Below are positions 18,445 to 28,519 of a DNA stretch of 64,000 nucleotides, in pieces (position 1 is the first letter of the stretch; every line of letters starts with the position of its first letter). The position numbers and the translations under genes were made by a program. The notes below the pieces were generated by a model. It made no database searches and was not told the DNA's origin. It saw only the letters and a program-made list of their open reading frames with translations. The DNA lies in NCBI GenBank assembly GCA_905221605.1, contig CAJNDS010002134.1:527842-591841 (forward strand). The letters are read 5' to 3'. The DNA is from Symbiodinium natans. Its lineage: Eukaryota > Sar > Dinophyceae > Suessiales > Symbiodiniaceae.

Positions 18445-20628
18445 CTAGAGAAACGAGAAGACCTTGATGATAACAACATATGGCATTGAGAAGAGCCAAA
18501 GAAGGGGGGTGGTCGACGTGACTGGGAAGCAATGTCGTTGTAGCCATGGATCGTGCCGGCCCTGGCGCGATATCCCATCGCTCCAGTTATCGTCTGACGC
18601 TACCCACTCGAAGAAGCACTGCATACGCAGGCCGAAGGCTGCTGCGTGGAAGATGCCAGACATACTGTCTAGCTCCGGATTGGAGGACCGGCCCTTGATG
18701 AGGCTCATGAGGGCAGCAACGTTATCTATCCACCAAATGCCGTAGGAGCTACGGAGGAGGGATGCCCAATGCACCGTGGCCATGAGAACGACGCAAAGTT
18801 CTAATTGGGCTATCTTAGTCGGGTGGCTGCTCCACATCTCGAAGAGGCTCGCATCAATTTCGAGGACCACTCCGCGCCGACGGCCTTGAGGGTCCACCAG
18901 GAGCGCACCTGCTCCTCCTTGGCCAGGCTGGTCTTGAGATGCATCTGAGGCTACGCAGAACCGCGGGGGAGGCTCCCCCATCAGCTTGAGCTCTCTGCGC
19001 GGCTTTGTAGCCAAGAAGGCCTGCACCAACTCCAAGGACTGCCGCAGCTCTGGGGACAGGATATCCCCTCCGAGTTTGTTGTACTGGTGTGAGCTGAGGG
19101 ATTGCAGGCCAGCGCGGCCGACTTTGCCAAAGGCTCCGTGCGCCAGAAAGTTGAGGCACCCGTATAGTTTGGCTGCTTGACCATGGCCCAGCCGGCCGGA
19201 TTCACGAGCTTGGGCGACCATCGCGGCTACCTTATCAACGAGCCTTTGCCTCGCCCAGAAGGTGACTTTGCCACTTTCCAATCTGGAAAGGTCGTGATGT
19301 AGCCCCAGAAATTCTCCAACCTCTGCCATGTGCTGTCGTTTGGCGGCTGCAAAAGGCGTTCCGAGCAGGCGCAGCAGTTCCCCGGCTGATGACTGTGCCG
19401 AGGTAGCTGAGGGTGCTGGGTCTTGCAGAGACAGATCATCAAAATAGAAGCTCCCACAAATGATGAGGAGACGCCTAAGGACAGCCTGCAGGAATCTGCT
19501 ATACCGATTGAAGCTGGTGACAGCGTTGGGCAATCCAAAGAGGTGGCCGAAGTAGCGGCGAAGTCGCACTTCGCCTTTTTCGTGGTCCCAATAGGCGACC
19601 ACTGTTTGCCAACTCTCCTTCGGGTCCATTGGTGTGAACCTGTAAGCCTCCGGCAGGTCCTCACCGCCTGTGAGGATACGGACTTCTCCTGGGTCGTGAC
19701 CGTTGCGCATCAAAGACGAGCACAGCAGGCGGGCATGGACTCCCGGTTGCAGAGCTGTGCAGAGATCGAGCTTGTTGTGGTCCTCGCTGGCTGCGCTTTG
19801 TCCACCTGCTGCTGCATCGTCTATGACTCGCTTCTTGCCCGTCCCCTGCGTGATGCAGAATCGCGGTATCAGCCTGGCTGGCTGATCCCCAACCAGCAGT
19901 TCCCCTGCTGAGAAACTCGGGGAGCAGAAACCAGCTGCCTCATCATGGCGGCCAGCCTCCAGGATGACATCGTCATCCGGCCCAGGCGCCACACGTGCGA
20001 CTACCTGTCGCACCTGCTGCTGCCAAGCAGAGGCGCTGGGTTCCGCCGGGATTGCGTCTCGAAACCCGAAGACGGGGACCTGTGGCGAAAGCCCGACTGC
20101 AGGGAAGCCCGTGAGCAGGCAATCCAAAAACTGAGCGTCCGGCCACTCCACGAGCATCATGAGAATGGGCACCATGGCAATGCTTCGGTTCTTGACCACG
20201 GAATATACTTCCGGGGCCTGCCTGGACCTGAGAAGCCGGTCCACATCCGACAAACGATGGACCAGTTCCTTGATTGCGCTAATGACTTCAGCACGGACTG
20301 CAGAGACCGTGTCCAGGTGTGCCCCTATGTAGTCGGACGCAAAATAAAGATCATGGTCAATCATGTGTTCCCACTCTAAAGGGGTCGGCTCATGACGGAG
20401 TCGCAGGGCATGATCGAAGTGTCCTGACTTGCCAAGGTGGAAAGGGATGAGCGGGGGGTTAGCCGCCCTGTGCGGCCCTGCACCCGCCTGGAAGCCTAAC
20501 GCCGTCTGCAGAGCCGGCCTTTCTGCTGCCGACACAAATCTCGGCGGGCACTGGCCCCATGTCCACGGGCTCTGCTTCATCCGCCAGCCACGCCAGAGCG
20601 TGAGACAAGGCGAGTTCACGATGTCCTC
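18445..20628 (-). CDS. Reverse transcriptase/RNase H of element 1 (3' part of polyprotein)
   Basis: Open frame with no ATG near its 5' end; it runs into the left end of the nested transposon at 20629. Numbering from the GTG at 20619: fingers ITQGTGKKRVIDD (256-268), motif A GEDLPEAYRF (Asp321), FGLPNAVTSFNRYSRF (361-376), catalytic YFDD (392-395), then RNase H with Asp559, IAQLELCVVL (Glu607), WIDNVAAL (Asp632) and SDDNWSDGISR (Asp681). This is a DIRS/Ty3-like RT-RH. With the transposon and one copy of the GA target duplication removed, the frame continues directly from the DUF4326 ORF (..PFI-EDIVNSPC..), so this is the C-terminal part of one polyprotein rather than an independent gene. Confidence 0.85.
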   Translation of the reverse strand, partial: EDIVNSPCLTLWRGWRMKQSPWTWGQCPPRFVSAAERPALQTALGFQAGAGPHRAANPPLIPFHLGKSGHFDHALRLRHEPTPLEWEHMIDHDLYFASDYIGAHLDTVSAVRAEVISAIKELVHRLSDVDRLLRSRQAPEVYSVVKNRSIAMVPILMMLVEWPDAQFLDCLLTGFPAVGLSPQVPVFGFRDAIPAEPSASAWQQQVRQVVARVAPGPDDDVILEAGRHDEAAGFCSPSFSAGELLVGDQPARLIPRFCITQGTGKKRVIDDAAAGGQSAASEDHNKLDLCTALQPGVHARLLCSSLMRNGHDPGEVRILTGGEDLPEAYRFTPMDPKESWQTVVAYWDHEKGEVRLRRYFGHLFGLPNAVTSFNRYSRFLQAVLRRLLIICGSFYFDDLSLQDPAPSATSAQSSAGELLRLLGTPFAAAKRQHMAEVGEFLGLHHDLSRLESGKVTFWARQRLVDKVAAMVAQARESGRLGHGQAAKLYGCLNFLAHGAFGKVGRAGLQSLSSHQYNKLGGDILSPELRQSLELVQAFLATKPRRELKLMGEPPPRFCVASDASQDQPGQGGAGALLVDPQGRRRGVVLEIDASLFEMWSSHPTKIAQLELCVVLMATVHWASLLRSSYGIWWIDNVAALMSLIKGRSSNPELDSMSGIFHAAAFGLRMQCFFEWVASDDNWSDGISRQGRHDPWLQRHCFPVTSTTPLLWLFSMPYVVIIKVFSFL
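20627..20628. other. Target-site duplication, left copy (TC/GA)
   Basis: TC before the left inverted repeat is matched by TC at 30261-30262 after the right one. Confidence 0.65.
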
Positions 20629-20655
20629 CCCAGAGAGCCCAATGTTGCTTAATTA
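20629..20655 (+). repeat. Left terminal inverted repeat of nested transposon
   Basis: 27 bp, complementary to 30234-30260 with two mismatches. Confidence 0.85.
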
Positions 20656-20735
20656 ACTTTCGTGCTTATTTAAGCAAACTTTAAATAAGAAAGGTTCCTA
20701 ATTATAAGAAAGGTACACCTTCCTTAATTAACGTG
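20656..20735. repeat. Left subterminal AT-rich zone
   Basis: TTAATTAA, GCTTATTTAAGC and AAGAAAGGT-type words, shared in style with 30050-30233; possible transposase-binding repeats (inference). Confidence 0.5.
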
Positions 20736-20779
20736 CAAAAAACATTGGTTAAATGTGGTGGCACATGGACACCAACAAC

Positions 20780-20972
20780 ACACACACATCACACACACAC
20801 ACACACAACACAACACACAACACACAACACACAACACACACACACAACACACACACACACACACACACACAACACACACACACACAACACACAACACACA
20901 CACACACAACACACACAACACACACAACACACACAACACACACAACACACACAACACACAACACACACACAC

Positions 20973-21025
<53 letters not shown>

Positions 21026-21179
21026 CACACAACACACACAACACACACAACACACACAACACACACAACACACACAACACACACAACACACACAACACAC
21101 ACAACACACACAACACACACACACAAGACACCTCACACACACACACACACACACCAGACAACCCCACACACACACACAC

Positions 21180-21219
<40 letters not shown>

Positions 21220-21235
21220 ACACACAACACACCAC
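20780..21235. repeat. CA/ACACACAACAC compound microsatellite
   Basis: About 450 bp of (CA)n interspersed with periodic AACAC units. Open in several frames only because of the repeat. Confidence 0.97.
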
Positions 21236-21394
21236 ACTACACCCCACAGACCATGCACACACCACACACACATGCCATGCAACATCAAGCAAAAACCATT
21301 CACGAAAGTAGATCATGAAAATTGCATGCCCCCGAAGCATGAAATGCAGCACTCCCCAGGGGAGCAGCTATATATCATGCCTGCAGTGCAATGG

Positions 21395-21600
21395 AGATCT
21401 TTGTTTCTCTCAGAGTGCCGAAAGCAATTAAGCACCTGTTGCTTGGCACAAAAGATTCGCAACACAAGGTGAGACTGCATGCAAGCATGGGCTGTGCAAG
21501 CCCCCCCCCCCTTCGATCTTGGTTTGTTACAGAGGGCCGAAAATTGGGATCTGGTGCTTGGCATAGAACATTTGCAACACAATGTGAGACAAAACATTGG
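21395..21600 (-). repeat. Duplicated 3' segment of the transposase ORF
   Basis: The transposase C-terminal segment (SHIVLQMFYAKHQIP, around 21535-21595) has a diverged second copy about 120 bp further on (SHLVLRIFCAKQQV, around 21425-21475), including the GC-rich stretch before it. It may be an alternative or duplicated last exon. Confidence 0.6.
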
Positions 21601-23218
21601 CTGTGTTAGCCCCTCCCCTTCTCTCCCCTATATGGGCCAGGCTTCCCCCGAAGTCCTCGTCGCGATAATTCCAATGCAAGCTTGGGGAGTCCAAGCTTTC
21701 CTCGCAGAGGTGAAGGAAAAGGTGGTGCTTGGGTTTGAAGCGCCAGACCGACTGATTGCTGTACAGGGTAGCCAAGCTAGCATACAAAAGCAAAAACTTT
21801 CGGCAGGCTGCAGCTAGCTTATTCCTATCAAAACGAGCAGGACTCAAATGGGAATAGCACTCTTGCAGATACTTCCCTGCATCCGTTGCTGCCCGATGCT
21901 CAGCAGTGTCCCCAGTGAGGAAGTGCTCACAAGCTTCAGAGATCCACGGGATGAGGCACCTAGCCTCGCCAGCTTTGCATCGTAGCTTTGGGCTTGCAGC
22001 ATTTTGCTTTTTGATCATTCCGGCTGTGAGATTGTCCAGTCTGGACTCAGCATTGCTCCGTCTGTAAAAATCCTGCACATGTTTGAACAAGCAAGCCAGT
22101 TTCTCTGTTGGGCTTCCGGGGATTTCCTTGAGGATTGTGTGCATCAAAGAGCCCAAATAGTCCGCCGCGACCCCCTGGTCGACACAATGCAACCAATCTA
22201 TTGCAAAAACATCGGTCTTGAAGCCCGGACATGCAAACAAGGGGGAACATGATCCGTGTGCTGCAAAAATCCTACCAACCAGCTCCCAGTGTGTAAGTGG
22301 AAGCTGTCGCCATGGAGCTGTGCTGCTAGCGTCCATGAAGCTGAGATTTGTCTTGTTGGCTTGGCATCGGTAGCAGCAGGCATCTGTCTGAGACCAAGCT
22401 GGTAGGCGAAAAACACTTTTGAATGCAGCCCAATCGCCCCGGACCTCCACCAATATGCCCTTTGCATGCAAGCTCCTGCCAGCAAGTTTAGCACGTTTGC
22501 CTTTTAACTCTTCTCCATGTGGCCCATACTTGGGGAAAACACCTTCAGCAAGGCAGGTGAGCGACCAGGCCAACACGTGCATAATGGCATCGAGAGTAGA
22601 AGTTTTTGCACAGTGTCCCTTGTAGAGTGCTGTTAGGGGAAATCGCATTGAAGCAAGATCACCCCCGACATGAGGAAAATTCATCGTGACGACCTCGAGG
22701 GATTCCGACCTGTCATACTTTACTGGAACACCGTCAAGCCATAAACCAATCGGGAGAAGTCTCTCATCCCGAAATCCCAGCTCTTTGGAAACATTATCCA
22801 AGTGCTGCGAACAAGCTGCTCTCAAGCTGTCTAGCTTCCAAAAGCTGTCATCATGGTTATTCCACAGAGCAATACAACTGACGAGCTCGTGGGGCAGCAT
22901 GATCTCGATGGGCCCCGTCTCAGCTGCACATGTTTTGCGATTCCACAAGGGTACTTTGGTGCAAAAAACACCTGGCCATTTCTTGTCCTTTTTCAGCTTT
23001 CGAAGAAGATCTCTGTGAGCATGGCTGCTGTCAGCAACTTGGGCAAGCTCGGCGGATTCTCTGGGGTCGTGCTGTTGACTGTCAGCATACAGGGACCTGG
23101 CTCGCTTCGCACTCACAGATCCTGATAGAAATAAATCAGCCACATTCTCCCGGAGCCTTCTACCAGCGAAGTCATGCTTGGAAGCATGGCTCTCATACAC
23201 AGCATTCTTGGACAGCAT
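21527..23218 (-). CDS. Transposase_21-like (CACTA/EnSpm-type) transposase
   Basis: The 565-codon frame starts at TTG 23224; ATG at residue 3 (23218) is used here, but the true start may lie in an upstream exon. The core follows the pattern of CACTA/EnSpm transposases: an LWLDGVPV..SLEVVTMNFP block (161-184), a PG-like/KTSTLDAIMHVLAWSL block (207-222) with ..EGVFPKYG, GDWAAFKS (263-270), the zinc-like DACCYRCQ (281-288) and FAIDWLHCVDQGVAADYLG (340-358). I infer transposition of the flanking TIR element. Family membership is judged from motif order only, and the catalytic triad could not be verified by eye. The C-terminus ends HQIPIFGPL. Confidence 0.6.
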   Translation of the reverse strand: MLSKNAVYESHASKHDFAGRRLRENVADLFLSGSVSAKRARSLYADSQQHDPRESAELAQVADSSHAHRDLLRKLKKDKKWPGVFCTKVPLWNRKTCAAETGPIEIMLPHELVSCIALWNNHDDSFWKLDSLRAACSQHLDNVSKELGFRDERLLPIGLWLDGVPVKYDRSESLEVVTMNFPHVGGDLASMRFPLTALYKGHCAKTSTLDAIMHVLAWSLTCLAEGVFPKYGPHGEELKGKRAKLAGRSLHAKGILVEVRGDWAAFKSVFRLPAWSQTDACCYRCQANKTNLSFMDASSTAPWRQLPLTHWELVGRIFAAHGSCSPLFACPGFKTDVFAIDWLHCVDQGVAADYLGSLMHTILKEIPGSPTEKLACLFKHVQDFYRRSNAESRLDNLTAGMIKKQNAASPKLRCKAGEARCLIPWISEACEHFLTGDTAEHRAATDAGKYLQECYSHLSPARFDRNKLAAACRKFLLLYASLATLYSNQSVWRFKPKHHLFLHLCEESLDSPSLHWNYRDEDFGGSLAHIGERRGGANTANVLSHIVLQMFYAKHQIPIFGPL

Positions 23219-23266
23219 AAGCAAAACAGACGTCTTGTACTATCTACAGCAACCGATGCTGTGAAA

Positions 23267-23395
23267 CAAGGTTTAGGGTGAAAGGTTGGAACGGTGAAGG
23301 GTTTAGGGTTTAGAGTGTTTAGGGTTTCGGGTGTTCAGGGTTTAGGGTGTTTAGGGTTTAGGGTGTTTAGGGCTTGAGGGTTTAGAAGTCATCCA
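23267..23395. repeat. TTTAGGG/GTTTAGGGTG variant tract
   Basis: Degenerate telomere-type units between two transposon genes. Confidence 0.85.
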
Positions 23396-23942
23396 TTCAC
23401 CTTAATAAGTAGCTGAGACAAACGATGGCGAGTACATTAATTGAACATGCACTTCATCCCCAGGGGAGAGTTGCAGGCATCGTCGCTGAGAGAAGCTGGC
23501 ATGGAGCACGACTGTTTTTTTTCATTCCTGTGTCGCTGTGCTTGTCCTGCGAGTCAGCCAACATGAAGAAACTCGCACTCATCATGGTAGCATTGATACA
23601 ACATTTTTTTCAGGGAAGGTCTCTCCTCCAGATCCGCGCAATCGGGGGCCATGAGAACCAGCACCTCCGGAACTGTGTCTATATACCTATAACATATATG
23701 TGTGTATATATAATAGATGTACACAGCTGGGTTTTGTTGTATAGACATGTACACAGGCATGCAGGCAGGCATGCAGAACAGGTATTTCGCACTGGAGCAT
23801 AAGCTGCAAACTGTGGGTCCACGACGAATCGAAGAAACACACCTCGGTGCTCGAACTGTCAACATTCCAAGGCCTTGGGATGCTAGAGGCTTTGTTTCAG
23901 CAACGGCTACGATCAAAATGCCATGGCTGCTACTCAAAAGTA

Positions 23943-23957
23943 ATTCCCTCAGGGAAT
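23943..23957. repeat. Short palindrome at a gene 3' end
   Basis: ATTCCCTCAGGGAAT overlaps the stop of the spliced K-rich gene; similar CCCCAGGGG-core palindromes recur at 21352, 23454, 25186 and 25519. Confidence 0.7.
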
Positions 23958-25068
23958 GAATGCCCTCATGCCGGCTTTCATCTGCTTACCACCCTCCTGG
24001 TGAATCAACATGTGCTCTCCGAAACTTTGCCACTCAGCCAAGGCAGTCTTGCACAAGGCTTCATCCGAAGGATCGATCTTGCTGACTTTGGCATACGACT
24101 TTCTCAGGTCGGTGAGGAACGTGGTGAGCACTCCCAGCTTGACTTCGTATTCTTTGACGATCTTGTCGAAGCCAGCCTTCCCGTGCACGGCCGTCTCGAA
24201 GTCAGCCAAAGTGTCCTTGAGCAGGGTCTCCTCCTTATCTAGCTTGCCCTTAGCCTGCCACACAGCCTTTACCTTCACCATGAGCTCTACATGCCACGGG
24301 TTCTCAATCTTGATGTTCGGGTCGGACTCGACATGGGTGAGCATTTTTTGCGCGGTTTCCATCTTGAAGCCAGTGGTCTGTACATTCATGGACTGGCTTC
24401 GAGTGTCTGTTTCCCGTTCCTTGATCTTAGCATCGTGCTCGTAGTAGTACTTCTTCATCTGGGGAATGCGGTGGTCGGCGACGAGGCTGGGGTCCTTGGA
24501 TGGGTCGGTTTTGAGTCGGGCCCACAACTGCTGAAGCAGCTCATTCAGGATTTCCTCCTTCATTTTCTCTGGCATGCCTTCCGTGTCAATGCCCTCCATG
24601 TCCAAAATTTCTTTGCGAGTGCACATGCCTTTGATTTTCTCTCGTTCTGTTTGTTCGTCATGAGTGCTCGTCTCGATGTATGCCGCCGCCCACGTCAAGT
24701 CCTTGGGCCCGTGCTCGGAATACTTGCTGGCCATCTCTTTCTTTCCATCGTTGTCCAAGGTGTTGTACTTCTGAACAGGGCACAGCGACATGCATGTACA
24801 CGTGTAAACAGCCGACACACAAAAAGCAAAAGCACATTCATTCAGAACACAGGGCCTCCAGCAACTTCTGAGCTATGGTGCTGTGCTTGTTGTTCTGGGC
24901 AGTCTGCTTGTACTTCATGGACGTGACGAAGCCAGACATGTTCTTTCGATCGTCTGCTGTGGTTGCAGTCGGCTTCTCTGGAAGCTGCTTCGCCTTGGGC
25001 TTCGCCTTTGGTTTCGCAATGCTCTTGACTGCAGCTTTTTTGGGAACGGGAGAAGCCTTCTTGCCCAT
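23949..25068 (-). CDS. Spliced K-rich transposon-borne protein, function unknown
   Basis: Exon 1, 25068-24856 (71 codons), begins MGKKASPVPKKAA and has a KPKAKPKAK tract then ..HSTIAQKLLE. Exon 2, 24770-23949 (273 codons), begins KYNTLDNDGKKEMASKYSEH and ends ..MKAGMRAFIP. The 85-bp intron (24855-24771) has a GC donor (GAG|GCCCTG) and CAG| acceptor, phase 0, with in-frame stops inside it. GC donors are typical of dinoflagellates. The 344-residue product is mostly helical and charged, without a recognised domain, apart from the Lys/Pro/Ala N-terminus that could bind nucleic acid. An in-frame upstream ATG at 25143 would add 25 residues. Lies inside the TIR transposon. Confidence 0.65.
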
Positions 25069-25314
25069 GATGCTCGCTGAGGCTGGCCGGGACAATCTAC
25101 GGGCCGAACGGGGTTCACTGATGATGCCTATGGACATACACATTCACCATGGATGCAGCTGTCTGACACTCCACATGCATGCAAGCATCCCCAGGGGATG
25201 ACCCTCAACCCTCACTAAAAACTCAGAGCTCGAATCCTCAAAGGATTCAAGCTGCAGCAGCCCCGGTGCCTGGCCCTTGCCGATGAACAGACCTAGGAAT
25301 GGGCAGGGATGATT

Positions 25315-25416
25315 GTTAAAAAAAAACTTTTTTTTAACAATTTTTTAACGGGCTTTGCCTTTACTTTTAAAGGAAAATCCCGTTAAAAAAATGTTAAAAA
25401 AAGTTTTTTTTTAACA
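25315..25416. mobile_element. Nested AT hairpin, MITE-like
   Basis: TGTTAAAAAAAAAC..GTTTTTTTTTAACA arms enclose a second inverted pair (TTTTTTAACGGG / CCCGTTAAAAAA); the whole 100 bp is self-complementary. Copy 2 at 39643-39746. Confidence 0.7.
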
Positions 25417-25555
25417 GGTTGGGGTGGCTCCAATGTTGGGGAGGATTTGGTTGATGTTGCTTCTCTGGGCGGGGGGGGGGGGGTGCCTCCTGAGTGGAGG
25501 ATTTTCTAATAGCTACTACCTCCCCAGGGGAGGCCCTCCTCAGAGGAGGGTGTGG

Positions 25556-26035
25556 AACTTGGTAGGGCTTAAGGTTTCCGGCCCAGGGTTCAGGGTTTTG
25601 GGCCTAAGGGTTTTCAGGGCTGAGAGCCTGGAGAGTTGACTGTTTTGTTTTGAGGGGTTGAGGGTTCTTAGGCTTTAGGGTGTTGGGGTGTGGGGTTTTA
25701 GGGTTTAGGAGTTTTAGGGTTTAGAGGGTTTAAGGTTTTAAGAGTTCTTTGGATTCAGATGGCCTTAAGGCCCTAGGCTTTCGAGGGGCTCAAGGTTTTA
25801 TAAGGTTTGAGTTGTCTTTTTGGGGTTGAGTGGGTTTGGGCCTCTTAGGGTTTGAGGGTTTTAGGCTTCATGATTTTTAAGCTTTTGGGAACCAACACTT
25901 GTGTAATCTTTAGGGTTTGGGTGGTTCAGGGTTTTTATAAGGTTTGAGGTGTTTAGGGTTTAGGGTTTTCAGGGTTTAAGGTTTTTGGAGTTTAGGGTTT
26001 AGGGGTTTAAGTAGGGTGTAGGGTTTACCGCGCAA
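25556..26035. repeat. Degenerate TTTAGGG-like (GTTTTAGGG, GGTTTAAGG) region
   Basis: G/T-rich sequence made of decayed telomere-type words; no coding signal. Confidence 0.8.
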
Positions 26036-26090
26036 TGCATTCTCAGAGCCCGGGCCCGGCCACCACTACCAAGCCAGGTCCTGCATGGGC

Positions 26091-26121
26091 GAGCGAGAGA
26101 AAGAGAGAGAGATAGACAGAG

Positions 26122-26160
<39 letters not shown>

Positions 26161-26162
26161 AG
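26091..26162. repeat. GA microsatellite
   Basis: GAGAGA run; the copy-2 counterpart (40424-40502) is a purer array of different length. Confidence 0.95.
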
Positions 26163-26177
26163 CAAACAACTAGAACG

Positions 26178-26375
26178 TGTTTAGGGTTTAGGGTTTAGGC
26201 TTAGGGTTTAGGGTTTAGGGTTTAGGGCTTAGGGCTTAGGGTTTAGGGTTTAGGGTTTAGGGTTTGAGGGTTTAGGGTTTAGGGCTTAGGGTTTAGGGTT
26301 TAGGGTTTAGGGTTTAGTGTTTAGAGTTTAGGGTTTAGGGTGTAGGGTTTAGGGTTTAGGGTTTAGGGTTTAGGC
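26178..26375. repeat. TTTAGGG telomere-type tract inside the transposon
   Basis: About 27 units with CTTAGGG and GTGTTTAGAG variants; longer in copy 2 (40525-40757). Confidence 0.95.
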
Positions 26376-26486
26376 AACTGCAGACTCATGACACTCATGC
26401 TCGCTGCACATGCTTGCCCTCACCCCAAAAGCCCTGGACCACCCTAAACCCTAAGCCCTTGCACATGCTGGCTCTCTCTCTTTTTC

Positions 26487-27425
26487 TCATGGCCTCCTCT
26501 TTGGTCGGGCCTCCATACGGGCCTCTCGGCCCTCTGGGTGGCACCTCCCTCCCACCCAGAGTCCCTGGGCTTTGAGGTACTTATGCCTCTGGAACATCTC
26601 CAGCCGTCGCTTCCGGCCCTTGTTCTTCCCACCAGCTCGCAGCACCTCCCGCCAGATCTCCCAGTCCTCCTCTGTCCACCCCTCTTCCACCTCCTCATTC
26701 CACCCTTCTTCCACCTCCTCATTCTCCACCTCCTGAAAAATATCTCGCGATCCTCTCGGCTCCTCTGCAGCTTGTGCCTCCTCCTCCACCACCTTCTCTT
26801 CTTTTTCTTCACACACCGCCTCCTCCACTGCCTCCACCTCCTCTTTCTCTTCTTTTTCTTTACTTACCACCTCCTCCAATGCCACCTCCTCCCTTTCTTT
26901 TTCTTCACCTACCTCCTCCACTGCCACCTCCTCCTCTTCTGTCTCTTCTTCTCCTACCGCCTCCTCCCGTGCCTCCACCTCCTTTTCTTCTTCCCTTCCT
27001 TCACTTACCACCTCCTCCGATGCCACCTCCTCCTGAGGACTCCTCCGCACGGACCTCCTGTTCCTCCTCCTGCTGGTCGAAGAGGATCTTCGTCTCCTCC
27101 TCCTTGGCGAAGAAGAGGATCTTCGCCTCCTCCTCCTTGGCGAGGAAGAGGATCTTCGCCTCCTCCTCCTTGGCGAAGAGGATCTTCGCCTCCTCCTCTT
27201 GCTAGAAGAGGATCTTCGCCTCCTCCTCCTCTGCCTCCTCCTCCTCCAAGAAGAGGTCGACGAGGATCTTCGCCTCCTCGACCGGCTCCTCCTAGATCCC
27301 GAGCCCGAGCTCGATCTCGCGATCGAGTTCGGCTCGGGATCGCCCCCCCTCTGCTCTGCAGCCAGTTGCCCAAAAAACCTCTCCACAGCAGCTGGTGAAT
27401 AATCCTCACTCTCGCAATCGGCCAT
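26487..27425 (-). CDS. RS-rich protein with acidic repeats (transposon cargo)
   Basis: 312 codons from ATG 27425. N-terminus MADCESEDYSPAAVERFFGQ, then a classical RS domain with RRRRRSSSSP-type repeats (about 35-120), then Glu/Val-rich EEV/EEA repeats (about 120-235), then a less repetitive tail with ..EDWEIWREVLRAGGK and HKYLKAQGLW. RS domains normally mediate splicing-factor contacts. Here there is no RNA-recognition motif, so an SR-like or chromatin role is only inference. Tetra- to hexanucleotide repetition is obvious at DNA level, and the opposite strand is also open for that reason. The minus-strand frame is preferred because it has a complex N- and C-terminus and matches the neighbours' direction. 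Confidence 0.55.
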   Translation of the reverse strand: MADCESEDYSPAAVERFFGQLAAEQRGGDPEPNSIARSSSGSGSRRSRSRRRRSSSTSSWRRRRQRRRRRRSSSSKRRRRRSSSPRRRRRRSSSSPRRRRRRSSSSPRRRRRRSSSTSRRRNRRSVRRSPQEEVASEEVVSEGREEEKEVEAREEAVGEEETEEEEVAVEEVGEEKEREEVALEEVVSKEKEEKEEVEAVEEAVCEEKEEKVVEEEAQAAEEPRGSRDIFQEVENEEVEEGWNEEVEEGWTEEDWEIWREVLRAGGKNKGRKRRLEMFQRHKYLKAQGLWVGGRCHPEGREARMEARPKRRP

Positions 27426-28519
27426 GGAGTGAGACAGCGAGAGAGAGAGAGAGATAGAGAGTGTGTGAGAGAGAGAGAGAATCGACTAACTGTAGAGCTT
27501 AAACTTGTTCTGGCATCGTGCAGTACATGATCTGTGTGTGACAGTGCAATCACCCCAGCCTATACACGACCTCAAGGGGTTTAGAGTTTAGGGTTAAGGG
27601 TTAAGGATCTAGGGTTAAGGGTTGAGGGTTTAAAGGGTTAAGGGTTTCTATTTCGGGTTAAGGGTTAAGGGTTTAGAGCTATATAAGGGTTTAGGTTGTA
27701 GAGTTTAGTTGCAGGGCTCGGGTGGGATATCGCAGCACCGAGCTCGTGAGCCTGCAAAGGGGCAGTGGCCGGTCGACTTCACACGTGCTGCACATGCATG
27801 CTCCAGATCGTTAACATGTAAGGTCCTCAGAGGCTTAGGGGCTTAAGGGCTGGGTCTTTATGGAATGATATGCCCAGCCCAGCAGTCCTCGGATCCATCT
27901 GCCAATCGCCAGCCACACCATTGATATTGTACCTGTCAAGATTAACATCAAGGGGTTTAGGTCTTCGGTTCTTTCTAGGGTCTGGGGAAAATAAGACACT
28001 TATATAAAGGTTTGGGGCAATTGAAATTCACTTGGGTTGGTGTATATATATGTGTGTTTCTTTATCTATTTATATGTCGTATATATCCATATGTTTTCCG
28101 GTTGCACTCTCTCCCGACCACGCATGCAGCCCCCAACACAAACGACATCGAACTTCAATTCCTCAAACCCAAAACAGGCACACACAACGAAAGCGGGGGG
28201 GCACATGTAGATCCATTTGCACCTCGAGGCCATGCAGTTTTAGGTATGGCCTCCCCATGGGAGGCCATCAAAACTGAGTTCACCACACCAACATTGAGCG
28301 ACCTGGACGATGCACAGACCCTATGGCCTCCCCATGGGAGGCCAGTGCCTTGACACCCAAAACTGAGTTCCCCACACGGCAACAAAACCGACGAAGTTAT
28401 CATAGCACATAGATCTGCATGTGTGGTGTAGGGCAGCCATGAAAGCGCGCAATGCAGCCCTCCGTCTTCTTTCTCTCAAAACCTATCTCTCTTTACAGGC
28501 CTGCCTCATATTGGACGAG
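27426..28519. other. Non-coding spacer within the transposon
   Basis: GA-rich start (27430-27480), decayed TTTAGGG/GGTTAAGGG words (27576-27700), then two direct copies of an ~80-bp unit each carrying the palindrome GGCCTCCCCATGGGAGGCC (28248, 28325) followed by AAAACTGAGTTC. No ORF of note. Confidence 0.6.

Noticed and set aside
20733-21472. Long His/Thr-rich and Cys/Val-rich open frames (up to 239 codons)
   Set aside because: They are translations of the CA/ACACAACAC microsatellite in every frame.
26538-27398. Pro/Ser/Leu-rich plus-strand ORF opposite the RS-rich gene
   Set aside because: Shadow of the CCTCCTCCT-type repeat; the minus frame has the complex termini and agrees with neighbouring gene direction.
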